A stretch of 64,000 nt of DNA from Ktedonospora formicarum (GCF_016587355.1 NZ_BNJF01000001.1:2988501-3052500), one strand, 5' to 3'. Positions 20,345 through 29,882 are shown, numbered from the stretch's first letter. Notes: generated by a model not told the origin, from the letters alone. Numbers and translations are program-made.

Positions 20345-21061
20345 ATGGAGACGCAGGCACTCTATCATACCGATGCTTATATCAAGGAGTTTGATGCCAC
20401 AGTGGTGGCTATAGACGGTAACGCGGTCGCGTTGGATACAACCGCCTTTTATCCTGGAGGTGGCGGTCAACCATGCGATATGGGCACAATTACTTTGGGC
20501 GCCCGGTCCTGGTTGGTGACGAAGGTATCAAAGGATGAACGCTACATCTGGCATTTGCTTGAAGGGGATGCGCCAGTTGTTGGAAGTGTGGTGCATGGTG
20601 TGCTGGATTGGGAACGACGTTATGCATTGATGCGCACACATACGGCTATGCATATTCTCTGTGGTGTTGTATGGCGTGATTATGGTGCGAAGGTCACAGG
20701 CGGAAATATGGAGCCGTTGCGTGGGCGTATGGATTTTGAGTTTGAAAACCTACGTGCGGAACTCGTCCAGGAAATCGAAGCACGAATCAATGCTGAGATT
20801 GCCGAGGCGCGTTCCACGCGAGTCTATTTTCTTTCCCGTGCCGAGGCCGATCAGAATCCTGATCTGATTCGTACCAAGGTCAGTCTGCTGCCTGCCGCAA
20901 TGACGACAGTACGTATCTTTGAGATAGAGGGGTTGGATATCCAGGCTGATGGTGGCACTCATGTCGCTAATACGCGTGAGGTTGAGCGCATCCGCGTGGT
21001 CAATTATAAGAGCAAAGGGAAGATTAATAAACGGCTAGAGATTGCCGTTGAATCTCGCTAA
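20345..21061 (+). CDS. Stand-alone alanyl-tRNA editing protein (AlaX-M type)
   Basis: 238 residues. AlaX proteins hydrolyse mischarged Ser- or Gly-tRNA(Ala) in trans. The glycine-rich FYPGGGGQP and the zinc-binding RTHTAMH (H99, H103) are typical. The second zinc motif, usually CGGTHV, reads ADGGTHVANT, so the Cys is replaced by Asp202 while His206 is kept. The length fits the medium AlaX class without the C-terminal domain. AAGGAG stands eight bases before the ATG, an excellent SD. A long hairpin terminator follows. Confidence 0.87.
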   Translation: METQALYHTDAYIKEFDATVVAIDGNAVALDTTAFYPGGGGQPCDMGTITLGARSWLVTKVSKDERYIWHLLEGDAPVVGSVVHGVLDWERRYALMRTHTAMHILCGVVWRDYGAKVTGGNMEPLRGRMDFEFENLRAELVQEIEARINAEIAEARSTRVYFLSRAEADQNPDLIRTKVSLLPAAMTTVRIFEIEGLDIQADGGTHVANTREVERIRVVNYKSKGKINKRLEIAVESR

Positions 21062-21120
21062 ATATTGGATGCGAAATTTTCTAACTTGCCTGTCATTATC
21101 CGCTCTGCAGACCTGCGGGT

Positions 21121-21173
21121 AAGGGATATATGGATGGGAAGTAAAGAGACTACTTCCCATCCATATATCCCTT
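21121..21173. terminator. Long perfect hairpin terminator (23-bp stem)
   Basis: AAGGGATATATGGATGGGAA plus GTA (21121-21143) pairs perfectly with 21151-21173 around a 7-base loop, followed by GTCTTTC. It separates alaX from the Rrf2 regulator. Confidence 0.75.
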
Positions 21174-21187
21174 GTCTTTCAATATAC

Positions 21188-21203
21188 AGGCACTAATGTG
21201 CCT
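21188..21203. promoter_or_regulatory. Palindrome GGCACTAATGTGCC upstream of the Rrf2 regulator
   Basis: AGGCACTAATGTGCCT is a 6+4+6 dyad. The identical 14-bp core occurs at 21934-21947 before sufC. It is the likely operator of the Rrf2 regulator. Confidence 0.55.
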
Positions 21204-21259
21204 TTAACAAGGGGGATTTCCTGAATGTTGGAATGTCCTACCAGGTGTATCTCCCCCTG

Positions 21260-21288
21260 TTGACGTATGCTGGCCCAGGTGCTAGAAT
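21260..21288 (+). promoter_or_regulatory. Promoter of the Rrf2 regulator gene
   Basis: TTGACG, 17-bp spacer, TAGAAT. A short dyad CCTA-GTGAT-TAGG follows at about 21293-21305, near the expected transcription start. Confidence 0.6.
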
Positions 21289-21368
21289 ATTTCCTAGTGA
21301 TTAGGTCGGATTAATTTCGTGTAGTGCTGAAGCAGAGGGTAAGAGCATAGAGAAAGGGAGAGACCACA

Positions 21369-21884
21369 ATGTTGCGGGTATCTACAAAAGGCGAGTATGG
21401 TGTACGCATTATGGTCGATCTGGCTCGTCATTATGGTGGCCGCCCCCGTTCACTAACCGACATTTCGCAGGCTGAGAACTTGCCGCTGGCGTATTTAGAG
21501 CAACTCGTCAAACTCTTGCGTGATGCAGACCCGCCGCTGGTAGCCAGTACGAGAGGTGCTCATGGCGGTTACCGTCTCAGTCGCAATCCTGCTGAGATTA
21601 CCATGGGAGAAGTTGTACGCGTACTTGAGGGACCGATCTCGCCTATGATCTGCGCGACTGAAGGTGAGATGAGTCAGGTGTGCGGTTTCATGGATTCGTG
21701 TAAGACCAAGTATCTCTGGGCGAAAGTTCGGGATGCCGTGGCCCAGACGCTGGATTCGATTACTCTGGAGGAGTTAGTTGCTCATACAGAGAATTCTCAG
21801 CAGGTGGGACAATTTATCGCGCTCTCCGATATCCATGTTGGTCTTAACGCAGATGTCTCAGCTGCCGCGCTTACAACGGAATAA
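21369..21884 (+). CDS. Rrf2-family regulator, IscR/SufR-like
   Basis: 171 residues. A winged HTH (MLRVSTKGEYGVRIMVDLA ... STRGAHGGYRLSR) is followed by three cysteines, C95, C105 and C111, placed as the Fe-S ligands of IscR-type proteins (E. coli C92, C98, C104). By family it would sense the Fe-S status of the cell and control cluster assembly. Its position 334 bases upstream of sufC, and the identical palindrome before both, fit this role. GAAAGGGAG precedes the ATG. Confidence 0.88.
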   Translation: MLRVSTKGEYGVRIMVDLARHYGGRPRSLTDISQAENLPLAYLEQLVKLLRDADPPLVASTRGAHGGYRLSRNPAEITMGEVVRVLEGPISPMICATEGEMSQVCGFMDSCKTKYLWAKVRDAVAQTLDSITLEELVAHTENSQQVGQFIALSDIHVGLNADVSAAALTTE

Positions 21885-21932
21885 TGTTTTAAGACACAAG
21901 CGGCGGCTAGCGCGAATTTCTTAGATGGTTCC

Positions 21933-21948
21933 TGGCACTAATGTGCCA
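21933..21948. promoter_or_regulatory. Second copy of the GGCACTAATGTGCC palindrome, upstream of sufC
   Basis: TGGCACTAATGTGCCA, with a core identical to the site at 21189-21202. A TATAAC at 21971-21976 follows at a distance that would put the palindrome over a -35 region. Confidence 0.55.
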
Positions 21949-22166
21949 GTCACTCTGGCATTGCGGATTTTATAACGTGTCTGGGTTTCCAAATAAGGAG
22001 CGCGTTGTTATTCAGGGCTCATCGCGGCCATTTGCTCTGCCAGTATTTATGCCGATAGTTATCAAAGTAGCCGGGATATGGCTTCATGGAGCGGTATCCA
22101 AACTTTGTGGCTGTATAGATAGTAAACCTACGAAGAGATAAAGCGGATCATTTGAAAATTATCATG

Positions 22167-22196
22167 TGGACAGTGATGCGCTCTTTCGACTATAGT
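22167..22196 (+). promoter_or_regulatory. Promoter-like sequence directly before sufC
   Basis: TGGACA, 18-bp spacer, TATAGT, ending 22 bases before the sufC ATG. GAGGAAGG lies between them as the SD. Confidence 0.5.
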
Positions 22197-22218
22197 TTGA
22201 GGAAGGTATTAAGCGATA

Positions 22219-23043
22219 ATGGGATCTGAACTCGTTATAAAGAACCTTCATGCGAATATTGAAGGTAAGCCAATTCTGCGTGGCGTCGATCTCGTTGTAA
22301 ACCAGGGTGAGGTGCACGCGTTAATGGGACCTAACGGGTCCGGTAAGAGCACGCTGGCGAACGTCATCATGGGCAACCCCAAGTATGAAGTTACGGATGG
22401 TGAGATCTGGTTTAAGGGCGAGAACATTCTTGAGTATTCGCCTGACCGCCGCGCGCGTATGCGCCTCTTCCTGGCTTTCCAGTATCCCATGTCTATCCCT
22501 GGTGTGAGCGTAGCGAACTTCCTGCGCCGCTCGTTGGAGGCTGTGCGTGAGGGAAACAAGCCTCTCGAAGAGGGTGAGAATCCAACAGGCAAAATGGGCA
22601 AACGCAGAACAGTTCCTCCTGGTGAGTTCCGCCGCCTGCTGCAAGAAAAGATGAAGCTGTTGAAGGTTGATAACAGCTTTATTAACCGCTCAATTAACGA
22701 TGGTTTCTCGGGTGGCGAGAAGAAACGCGCTGAGATTCTTCAGATGGCTTTGCTAGAGCCTGAAATCGCTCTGATGGATGAGACCGACTCTGGTCTTGAT
22801 ATTGACGCGCTCAAGATTGTCTCCGAGAGTGTGAACGCGCTACGCGGGCCCAACCTCGGTGTTCTGCTTATCACGCACTATCAGCGAATGCTTAACTACA
22901 TCACTCCTGATTACGTGCATGTAATGTATCAGGGACGTGTCATTAAGTCAGGTGGTAAGGAACTGGCTCTTGAGCTTGAGGAGAAGGGCTACGAGTGGCT
23001 GAAGGCTACCGTGTCTGAGAATGGAGTGACCACGAATGCTTAA
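22219..23043 (+). CDS. sufC: SufC, ATPase of the SUF Fe-S cluster assembly machinery
   Basis: 274 residues, an ABC-type ATPase without membrane domain. It has Walker [10 protein letters not shown], the signature [19 protein letters not shown], Walker [16 protein letters not shown] and the switch His in [10 protein letters not shown]. SufC drives conformational change of the SufB/SufD scaffold in the cytoplasm. It is first in a run with sufD, sufS, sufU and a Rieske gene. Its last codons overlap the sufD start by eight bases, indicating translational coupling. Confidence 0.95.
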   Translation: MGSELVIKNLHANIEGKPILRGVDLVVNQGEVHALMGPNGSGKSTLANVIMGNPKYEVTDGEIWFKGENILEYSPDRRARMRLFLAFQYPMSIPGVSVANFLRRSLEAVREGNKPLEEGENPTGKMGKRRTVPPGEFRRLLQEKMKLLKVDNSFINRSINDGFSGGEKKRAEILQMALLEPEIALMDETDSGLDIDALKIVSESVNALRGPNLGVLLITHYQRMLNYITPDYVHVMYQGRVIKSGGKELALELEEKGYEWLKATVSENGVTTNA

Positions 23044-24493
23044 TGCTCTAACTACAGGTTTCACAAAAGATGCGCTTGTTGAACTGTCGCGTCAAAAAGG
23101 GGAACCTGAGTGGATGCTACAGAAGCGCTTGCAAGCCTGGGAAGTATACGAAAAGACACCTGCACCCCTGGGCCGTCGTGGCGATCTGGGTACACTCCAG
23201 GCTCTCTCTCGCTTCAAATTTCAACAACTGAGCCCCTTTGTTCCTGCGCAGGACAAGGCATTGCCCGAGGCTATTCAACAGTCTCTACAGGAATCCCTGG
23301 TCAACGAGCGCTCGGGGCTGATTGTTCAGCATAACTCGTCAGTGGTCTATACACAGCTTAATGAGGACCTGAAAGCGAAAGGCGTGATCCTGACAGATCT
23401 GGAGAGCGCTGTACGTGAGTATCCTGAGCTTGTGCAAGAGTACTTTATGACGAAGTGCGTGCCTGTCGATGCAAGCAAGTATACGGCACTGCATGCAGCC
23501 TTCTGGACTGGTGGTGTTTTCCTCTACGTTCCCGAGGGTGTGGAAATTGAGGCTCCGATTCTAGCCCAAGTCTGGATTGATAGTTCGGCTGCTGCGATTT
23601 TCTCCCATTCGCTGGTGATCGCGTCTTCTCAGAGCAGTGTCCGCTTTGCGCAGGAGTTTACCTCAAGCGTTGAGAGCGAGAGGCCCAGCCTGGTCAGCGA
23701 CGTGGCTGAGGTCTTCGCCAAGCGCGAGGCAATTGTTGAGTTTAGCAATCTGCAAGACCTGGACCAGCATACCTGGAATATCACGAACAAGAATGCCATC
23801 CATGAGAATGACTCTAGCGTTACTTTTGTAATGGCTGACCTTGGTGCGAAGCTGAATCTGAATACCATCGGGGCTGGTTTGCATGGTAATGCCAGCGCGG
23901 CGGAACTGGTAGGCGTCTTCTTCACCGACCACGATCAGCGCTATGCCATTAACTCCCTCTCGGATCATGTTGGGCTCTCAACCAATGCCGAGACGATGAT
24001 TAAGGGCGTGTTGACTGACGAATCACGTGTTGAGTTTGATGGCATGATTCGCATTCGCCCGAAGGCGCAGCAGACAGCATCTTTCCTGGCGGCTCATGGT
24101 CTGCTACTGAGCAAGAAGGCGCGTGGCGAGTTCATTCCTGGCCTGGAAATTGGCGCGAATGATGTCAGCGCTAGCCATGGTGCTACCAGTGGGCAGATTG
24201 ACGAGGAACAACTCTTCTACCTGATGGTGCGTGGTATCGCGCGCCCAGAGGCCGAGCGCATTATTGTGCAGGGTTTCTTTGAACCAGTCTTACAGCGCAT
24301 CCCGTTGGAGAATCTACGTATCCGCTTGCGTCGTAGCATCATCTCGCGCATGAGTGGTGAGTATGAGACTGAGGCCGATACTTGGGTTGATGCTCAGGAG
24401 CGCTGGGAGATTGAAGGAGTCGATGAGGGGGCTATCTACCTGGATGACTCTACACGGCCCAAGTCGGATGAGATCGAGTTGGACGAATACTAG
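23036..24493 (+). CDS. sufD: SufB/SufD family scaffold protein, SufD-like
   Basis: 485 residues with the beta-helix core of the family. The C-terminal signature [26 protein letters not shown] resembles SufD (SHGAT-GQ-DEE) more than SufB. By family it forms a complex with SufC on which clusters are built, and SufB normally carries the essential cysteine. No second SufB-type gene is in the window, so it is either elsewhere or this protein works without a partner. It overlaps sufC by eight bases. A 21-bp hairpin follows, so sufS may be transcribed separately or by read-through. Confidence 0.88.
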   Translation: MLNALTTGFTKDALVELSRQKGEPEWMLQKRLQAWEVYEKTPAPLGRRGDLGTLQALSRFKFQQLSPFVPAQDKALPEAIQQSLQESLVNERSGLIVQHNSSVVYTQLNEDLKAKGVILTDLESAVREYPELVQEYFMTKCVPVDASKYTALHAAFWTGGVFLYVPEGVEIEAPILAQVWIDSSAAAIFSHSLVIASSQSSVRFAQEFTSSVESERPSLVSDVAEVFAKREAIVEFSNLQDLDQHTWNITNKNAIHENDSSVTFVMADLGAKLNLNTIGAGLHGNASAAELVGVFFTDHDQRYAINSLSDHVGLSTNAETMIKGVLTDESRVEFDGMIRIRPKAQQTASFLAAHGLLLSKKARGEFIPGLEIGANDVSASHGATSGQIDEEQLFYLMVRGIARPEAERIIVQGFFEPVLQRIPLENLRIRLRRSIISRMSGEYETEADTWVDAQERWEIEGVDEGAIYLDDSTRPKSDEIELDEY

Positions 24494-24507
24494 AAGATAT
24501 CCATCTT

Positions 24508-24559
24508 CTATAGAGGATCAGGACACCCCCAACCCGGTGGGTGTCCTGATCCTCTATAG
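24508..24559. terminator. 21-bp perfect hairpin between sufD and sufS
   Basis: CTATAGAGGATCAGGACACC plus one base pairs perfectly with 24539-24559 around a 10-base loop. There is no T tract, so it may attenuate rather than end suf transcription, or stabilise the upstream mRNA. Confidence 0.55.
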
Positions 24560-24692
24560 AGGCTAATGGCGAGATGCAAGCAGGCTTGATACATTCTTGA
24601 CGATAAACCGACTCTCTAGAGAGAAGTTAGGGGTTCTGGTTTTCGGAGAGGAAGTGGATCCGGTTGCACTCTCTGCCATGCGAGGAAGTAAT

Positions 24693-25970
24693 ATGGCAAC
24701 ATCTGAGAAGCCAAGAGAAGAGATGGTTACAACACACCGTGCGCGTTCCGCTGCCGAGATTCGCGCTGATTTTCCTATACTCGCGCGTCAGGTACATGGA
24801 AAGCCACTGGTCTATCTCGATAGCACGGCCAGTTCGCAGAAGCCTCAATCGGTTATTGAGACCATGAATACCTATTACCAGTCTTATAACGCCAATGTGC
24901 ATCGTGGCGTATATGAGATCAGTGAAGAAGCTACCGCGGCTGTTGAGCGGGCTCGCGTTAAGATTGCTCGCTTTATTCACGCGCGCCATAGCAAGCAAGT
25001 TATCTTTACACGCAATACGACCGAGAGTATCAATCTGGTTGCGTATAGCTGGGGAAACGCTAATATCCACTCTGGCGACCTGATCGTGCTGACCGAGATG
25101 GAGCATCATAGCAATCTGGTTCCCTGGCAGTTGCTTGCTCAGCGTACGGGGGCGCGCCTGGAGTTTGTGCCGGTGACTGAGGATGGCCTGCTGCGTCAGG
25201 ATATCTACGACGAGTTGCTAACATACCATCCTCGTCTGATTGCTTTTACGCATATGTCGAATGTTCTGGGAACTATTAATCCAGTGCAGGAGATGATTGC
25301 CCGGGCGCATGCCGTCGGCGCGACAGTGCTGGTCGATGGCGCGCAGAGCGTTCCACATCTGCCGGTCGATGTGCAGGCGCTTGATGCTGATTTTTATTGC
25401 TTTAGTGGCCATAAGATGCTTGGTCCGACAGGTATTGGTGTGCTCTATGGGAAGCGTGAACTGTTAGAAGCGATGCCACCTTTTATGGGTGGTGGGGATA
25501 TGATCCGTACCGTCAAGTTGCAGGCTTCAACCTGGAATGATTTACCCTGGAAATTTGAGGCTGGTACCCCCGCGATTGCCGAGGCGATTGGTCTTGGAGC
25601 CGCTGTTGATTATCTCAACGACCTGGGAATGGAGTGGGTAATCGAGCATGAGCATGAAATTACGGCTTATGCTCTGGAACGCCTGCAAGAGATTCCTGGT
25701 CTGACGATCTATGGACCCAGAGCCCTTGAGCAGCGGGGAGGTGTCATCTCCTTTACCTTGGGCGATATTCATCCTCATGATCTGGCCTCGATTCTGGATC
25801 AAGAGGTTGGTGTCGCGATTCGCGCAGGCCATCATTGCGCGCAGCCCCTAATGGAGCGCTATGATGTGGCCGCGACCGCACGAGCCAGCTTCTATGTATA
25901 CACGACGACAGAAGATGTCGATGCTCTGGTGCAGGGCTTGCAGAAGGCGCAGCAAATCTTCAGCTTCTAG
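24693..25970 (+). CDS. sufS: Cysteine desulfurase, SufS type
   Basis: 426 residues from the ATG at 24693, which has GAGGAAG just upstream; the frame is open back to a TTG at 24597. This class V aminotransferase takes sulfur from cysteine for Fe-S clusters. The PLP Lys is in FSGHKMLGPTGIG (about K241) and the persulfide-forming Cys in RAGHHCAQP (about C382), the arrangement of group II desulfurases. N-terminal signature: VYLDSTASSQKP. It works with SufU, the gene following 44 bases downstream. Confidence 0.94.
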   Translation: MATSEKPREEMVTTHRARSAAEIRADFPILARQVHGKPLVYLDSTASSQKPQSVIETMNTYYQSYNANVHRGVYEISEEATAAVERARVKIARFIHARHSKQVIFTRNTTESINLVAYSWGNANIHSGDLIVLTEMEHHSNLVPWQLLAQRTGARLEFVPVTEDGLLRQDIYDELLTYHPRLIAFTHMSNVLGTINPVQEMIARAHAVGATVLVDGAQSVPHLPVDVQALDADFYCFSGHKMLGPTGIGVLYGKRELLEAMPPFMGGGDMIRTVKLQASTWNDLPWKFEAGTPAIAEAIGLGAAVDYLNDLGMEWVIEHEHEITAYALERLQEIPGLTIYGPRALEQRGGVISFTLGDIHPHDLASILDQEVGVAIRAGHHCAQPLMERYDVAATARASFYVYTTTEDVDALVQGLQKAQQIFSF

Positions 25971-26014
25971 TATTCTCAGTAGAGCTTCCTTTGGGGCTTG
26001 GAGACTATATACAT

Positions 26015-26428
26015 ATGGCAATGGATTATTATCGCGAATATATACTGGATCATTATCGCAATCCACGCAACTTTGGCACACTGGAGAATCCCGATGTACA
26101 TTCGGAAGATTCTAATCCACTCTGTGGCGATCAGCTTGCTATGGATCTGATCGTCGAGAATGGGCACGTTGCGGAAGTACGTTTCAAGGGGCGTGGATGC
26201 GCTATTAGCCAGGCGTCGGCATCGATGCTCTCCGAAATGATTGAGGGCAAGCCGATTGAAGAGGTTGTGCAGCTTGGCAAAGAGAATGTGCTGGAGGAGC
26301 TGGGTATTCCTATTAGTCCCGCACGTACCAAGTGTGCCTTCCTCTCGTTGCGTGTACTACATCGTGGTCTGGCAATCGCAGGCTATGAGCATCCCAATCT
26401 CGATGAGGACGAGGAAGAGGATGTGTAA
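26015..26428 (+). CDS. sufU: SufU, sulfur-transfer partner of SufS
   Basis: 138 residues from the ATG at 26015 (GGAG about 11 bases upstream); a TTG at 25991 is less likely. It is IscU-like, with ligands C37 and D39 (PLCGDQ), C62 (GRGCAIS) and C107 (RTKCAFL), the zinc site through which SufU accepts persulfide from SufS. The insert between the second and third Cys is longer than in IscU, as is usual for SufU. The acidic tail EDEEEDV is odd but harmless. The Rieske gene starts three bases after the stop. Confidence 0.93.
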   Translation: MAMDYYREYILDHYRNPRNFGTLENPDVHSEDSNPLCGDQLAMDLIVENGHVAEVRFKGRGCAISQASASMLSEMIEGKPIEEVVQLGKENVLEELGIPISPARTKCAFLSLRVLHRGLAIAGYEHPNLDEDEEEDV

Positions 26429-26431
26429 GGT

Positions 26432-26755
26432 ATGATGGAGTATTACAAGGCGGCGGAGGTATCTGATGTGCGGGAGGGGGAGCTCCATCCCGTAGAGGTT
26501 GATGGTGAGCCTGTGTGCCTGGCAAAGATCGATAATCAGATCTTTGCCTTTACCGACAACTGCACACACATCAGTGGTCCCCTGAATGAGGGGGATTTCG
26601 AGGGCTGCATGGTAACCTGTCCCTGGCATGGTGCGCAGTTCGATGTGCGAACGGGTAAGGTCTTGCGCGGCCCCGCGCGCCAGGATCTCCATACGTATCC
26701 TGTGAAGATCGAAGGTGAGAGTATTTTTATTGGTCTGCCACCCAACGAAGAATGA
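26432..26755 (+). CDS. Rieske-type [2Fe-2S] ferredoxin-like protein
   Basis: 107 residues, soluble. The two Rieske boxes are DNCTHISGPL (C44, H46) and TCPWHGAQFD (C63, H66). Stand-alone Rieske ferredoxins of this length serve as electron donors, or as NirD-like subunits. Its position right behind sufU suggests it is co-expressed with the SUF system, perhaps supplying electrons or being a client; that is inference. It ends at a bidirectional hairpin that starts at the stop codon. Confidence 0.9.
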   Translation: MMEYYKAAEVSDVREGELHPVEVDGEPVCLAKIDNQIFAFTDNCTHISGPLNEGDFEGCMVTCPWHGAQFDVRTGKVLRGPARQDLHTYPVKIEGESIFIGLPPNEE

Positions 26756-26801
26756 AAAGAGAGGTCATTGATGCGTCAAAATGCGTCAATGACCTCTCTT
26801 T
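26756..26801. terminator. Bidirectional terminator of the suf operon and phzF
   Basis: AAAGAGAGGTCATTGA and TCAATGACCTCTCTTT form a 16-bp perfect stem. The A and T runs at its base suit both convergent transcripts. Confidence 0.8.
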
Positions 26802-26810
26802 GTTGGAACT

Positions 26811-27725
26811 CTAAGCTAGTGTAAAGGCGCCCTCAGCCATATAGTGGCATTGCCCACCTACTAATATGCGTGAGAACTCTTCCCCCTGGCGCTCGATACG
26901 GATATGCACGATGCTGGGACGCCCCATCTCAAAGCCTTGCTCGCTGACGATTTCGACCAGCCCATCTTGACCCTCAACTACTTTGTAGCGCGTGAGGTAC
27001 GCACCAAGCGGGCCACTGGCTGCGCCTGTCGCGGCATCTTCCACTATCCCCATTTCGGGCGCGAACATCCGACTATGTATTGTTGTTCCGTTCCTCTCTC
27101 CACCTCGCGCGAAGATAAAGACGCCCTGCGCCTCGTTGTCCATGAGCTCGCGCTCGTACACGTCGCGCTTGAAACGTACATCCTTAACAGCTTCCAGACT
27201 CTTGATGGGTACATAGAGAAAGGGAACACCACAGGATACAACCTGTATGGGCAAGTGCGCGTCCAGGTCGTCAGGTGTGAGCGAGAGCATCTCCGCGATT
27301 GCCTCGCGGCGCTCAAAGTGCGCTCCGAAGCGTGGCAGTGGCTGTTGCATCTCAATCATATCGATAATGCCATCGCGCGACTGAATTGTCACTGGAATAG
27401 GTCCCACCTTCTCTTCCAAGGTAATGCTGGTAGTGCCATCTTGCAATGAGATCATGCTCTCACGTGCCAGCACAAAGGTGGTTCCCAGTGTAGGGTGACC
27501 CGCCATTGGCAATTCGCGGGCTGGCGTGAAGATACGTAGTTGGTAGGTGTGTTGTTCTTGTGTAGCAGGCAGCACAAAGGTTGTTTCCGAGAGATTGAGT
27601 TCTTTCGCCAGAGCCTGCATCTCGGCTTCAGTTACGTCCTGCCCGTCAGGAAAAACTGCGAGCGGGTTACCGCCAAAGGCCTGATTAGTAAATACATCCA
27701 CTAAGATATAGCGTAGCTTCTTCAT
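26811..27725 (-). CDS. PhzF-family isomerase/epimerase
   Basis: 304 residues with the diaminopimelate-epimerase-like fold of PhzF. The start YILVDVFTNQAFGGNPLAVF is the family signature, followed by LSETTFVLPA, MAGHPTLGTTF and DAATGAASGPLGAYL. The catalytic Glu would be that in NLSETTF. Family members isomerise small acids, and most outside phenazine clusters have no assigned substrate. No phenazine genes are nearby. It is transcribed alone. Confidence 0.88.
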   Translation of the reverse strand: MKKLRYILVDVFTNQAFGGNPLAVFPDGQDVTEAEMQALAKELNLSETTFVLPATQEQHTYQLRIFTPARELPMAGHPTLGTTFVLARESMISLQDGTTSITLEEKVGPIPVTIQSRDGIIDMIEMQQPLPRFGAHFERREAIAEMLSLTPDDLDAHLPIQVVSCGVPFLYVPIKSLEAVKDVRFKRDVYERELMDNEAQGVFIFARGGERNGTTIHSRMFAPEMGIVEDAATGAASGPLGAYLTRYKVVEGQDGLVEIVSEQGFEMGRPSIVHIRIERQGEEFSRILVGGQCHYMAEGAFTLA

Positions 27726-27883
27726 TAAGCATCTTCCTTTCCGTTAGTTGCTTCATTATAAAATGTGTTTTGCTGCTATTACAAATGGAGATTTCTTGAT
27801 TCTCGTAGGACCATAGAATGTGCTGGCGTTGCATTGTATTACTATGCACTACCAGAATGTGTGGCATAGGTAGATGGGACACG

Positions 27884-27932
27884 AAAAAAGCGTTCCAAGC
27901 AGGATGAGAATATCAGTCCTGCTTGGAACGCT
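27884..27932 (-). terminator. Intrinsic terminator of the clc gene
   Basis: On the minus strand AGCGTTCCAAGCAGGA pairs with TCCTGCTTGGAACGCT and is followed by T6. It lies 70 bases past the clc stop. Confidence 0.85.
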
Positions 27933-28004
27933 CAGAACTCGCTATAGTTAGAATAAGTATATATACCTTTCATATATAGCGTATGCGAAAGAGTCTATTG
28001 GTGT

Positions 28005-29882
28005 TTAGCTTGCCTCATCTTTGGTGAGTTCCCTGGCTCGTTTAGGGAAGAGCAGGCGCATATGGAGCACACGCTCGCGCTGACGTTCTTCGGTCAGATT
28101 GCGAGAGCGGGCTTTTAGTAAATCCTGAAGCGAGACAATGCCTGCCAATTCATCTGCTCTGCCCTCTTTTAAGACTGGCAGGCGAGTGTATCCTGTCTCT
28201 GCCATGCGATAGACGACATTGCGTAAGCTTTCATCCTCATAGGCGACAACCGGGCTGGCCTTGATGAAATCTGCTAATTGGCGTTTATCGGGTTCATCGC
28301 GAACGAGGTGAAGCAGATCTTGGCGTGTTGCTACGCCTTCTAGATTGTTTTGTTCTCCTACTATAGGGTAGAGATGCTGAATACCGCGTGGGGCTTGCCC
28401 ATCATGCAACAAGTGATGTAGCTCATCGCGTGTTATACTGGCTGGGATTGCGACGACACTGGTGCGCATCACTTCGCGTACAAAGAGAATTTCGAGCGGG
28501 TCGGTAGCATATTCGCGGCTTAAGTGGTAACCACGCCTGCTGATCTTTTCCGTCAATATGGAGCGCTTCATCAGCAGCACACTGACACTATATGCGGCCA
28601 AGGTTCCCAAGAGTAATGGTAGGAAGGAGTTGAAGTCGTGCGTTAGTTCAAGTGCGAAGACCATACTAGTGAAGGGCACACGCATAGTAGCAGCCAGCAT
28701 AGCCCCCATGCCGATAAGTGCCCAGAAACCAACACCTTCATTTGGGAATACATGGCTCAAAGCTGCACCTAATGCGCAGCCGATCATCAATAATGGAGCT
28801 AGAACACCACCAGAAGTGCCTGATCCCAGCGAAAAAGACCAGATGAATACCTTAACCAACAGGACACCAAGGATCAATTGCAGCGAAATGTCGCCCGCCA
28901 ACAATTGACCAATCACGTCATAACCTACTCCCAACGCACGCGGATAAATCAAGCCTCCAATACCAATGCCCAGACCACCAATAGCAGGCCACCACATCCA
29001 ATGGATAGGTAAGCGTCCAAAAGCGTCCTCAAAGCCATAGACGAGTAGCGTCATGACCGTTGAGGCCAATCCTGCTAATAGACCAAGCAGAATACAGCCG
29101 CCAAAACCTATTGGGTCAAGAAACGCTGCGTGTGCTGGTACTGGAAAGATTGGCCCTGCTCCTATCAGATAGTGCCGCAGAATGCCTGCCGTGCAGCTTG
29201 CTAATGCCACAGGGATCAGGCTACGCGGCTTCCATTCGAAGAGCATCAATTCAACTGCTAGTAAAACTGCCGCAACAGGGGCTGAAAAGGTTGCGGACAT
29301 GCCTGCTGCCGCACCTGCTACCAGTAAGGTTTTACGCTCACTACTAGAAAAGTGAAAGAATTGCGCAATAAAGGAACCAATAGCGCCCCCAGTCATAATA
29401 ATTGGTCCCTCTGCACCAAAGGGGCCGCCAGAGCCGATAGATATTGCTGCTGAGATGGGTTTGAGGAGAGCCACTTTAGGCTCAACTTTACTGCCGTTAA
29501 TTAAAATGGATTCGATTGCCTCAGGGATACCATGCCCGCGAATCTTTGAGGAACCATAACGAGCCATTAAGCCAACGATAAGGCCACCAATGATTGGTAC
29601 GAAAATGATAAAGAGACCAAAGGGGCTACCTGCGGGATTGGCTATCTCTGTATTCCAGCGCAAATAGAAGAAGAGATTGGTGCAGAGCCCGATCAATTTC
29701 AATAAGAGTAAGGCTACAAAGGTACTGATAACGCCAATGCATAGTGCTATCAGCGCGATGAGAAGCATACGCGGTGTTGTCGTGAAATCACTCAGATGCT
29801 CTTTAGCCTGCCGATTGTTTGCCTGTTTAGACTCCTTGTCTGATAATGTACTTTTCCGCCATACATTTGTTAACAAACCCAC
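28005..29882 (-). CDS. ClC-family chloride channel/antiporter with CBS pair
   Basis: 625 residues. The transmembrane part contains GSGGPFGAEGPIIMTGGAIG, whose Glu in GAEGP is the gating glutamate, and GSGTSGGVLAPLLMIGCALGA, the second selectivity-filter region. About ten hydrophobic segments are seen. The C-terminal 170 residues form two CBS domains (VREVMRTSVVAIPA and ADFIKASPVVAYEDE), which may sense nucleotides. It transports chloride or another anion. The start is GTG at 29882 with AGGAGG only three bases away; a TTG two codons later is better spaced. A strong terminator follows. Confidence 0.9.
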   Translation of the reverse strand: MGLLTNVWRKSTLSDKESKQANNRQAKEHLSDFTTTPRMLLIALIALCIGVISTFVALLLLKLIGLCTNLFFYLRWNTEIANPAGSPFGLFIIFVPIIGGLIVGLMARYGSSKIRGHGIPEAIESILINGSKVEPKVALLKPISAAISIGSGGPFGAEGPIIMTGGAIGSFIAQFFHFSSSERKTLLVAGAAAGMSATFSAPVAAVLLAVELMLFEWKPRSLIPVALASCTAGILRHYLIGAGPIFPVPAHAAFLDPIGFGGCILLGLLAGLASTVMTLLVYGFEDAFGRLPIHWMWWPAIGGLGIGIGGLIYPRALGVGYDVIGQLLAGDISLQLILGVLLVKVFIWSFSLGSGTSGGVLAPLLMIGCALGAALSHVFPNEGVGFWALIGMGAMLAATMRVPFTSMVFALELTHDFNSFLPLLLGTLAAYSVSVLLMKRSILTEKISRRGYHLSREYATDPLEILFVREVMRTSVVAIPASITRDELHHLLHDGQAPRGIQHLYPIVGEQNNLEGVATRQDLLHLVRDEPDKRQLADFIKASPVVAYEDESLRNVVYRMAETGYTRLPVLKEGRADELAGIVSLQDLLKARSRNLTEERQRERVLHMRLLFPKRARELTKDEAS

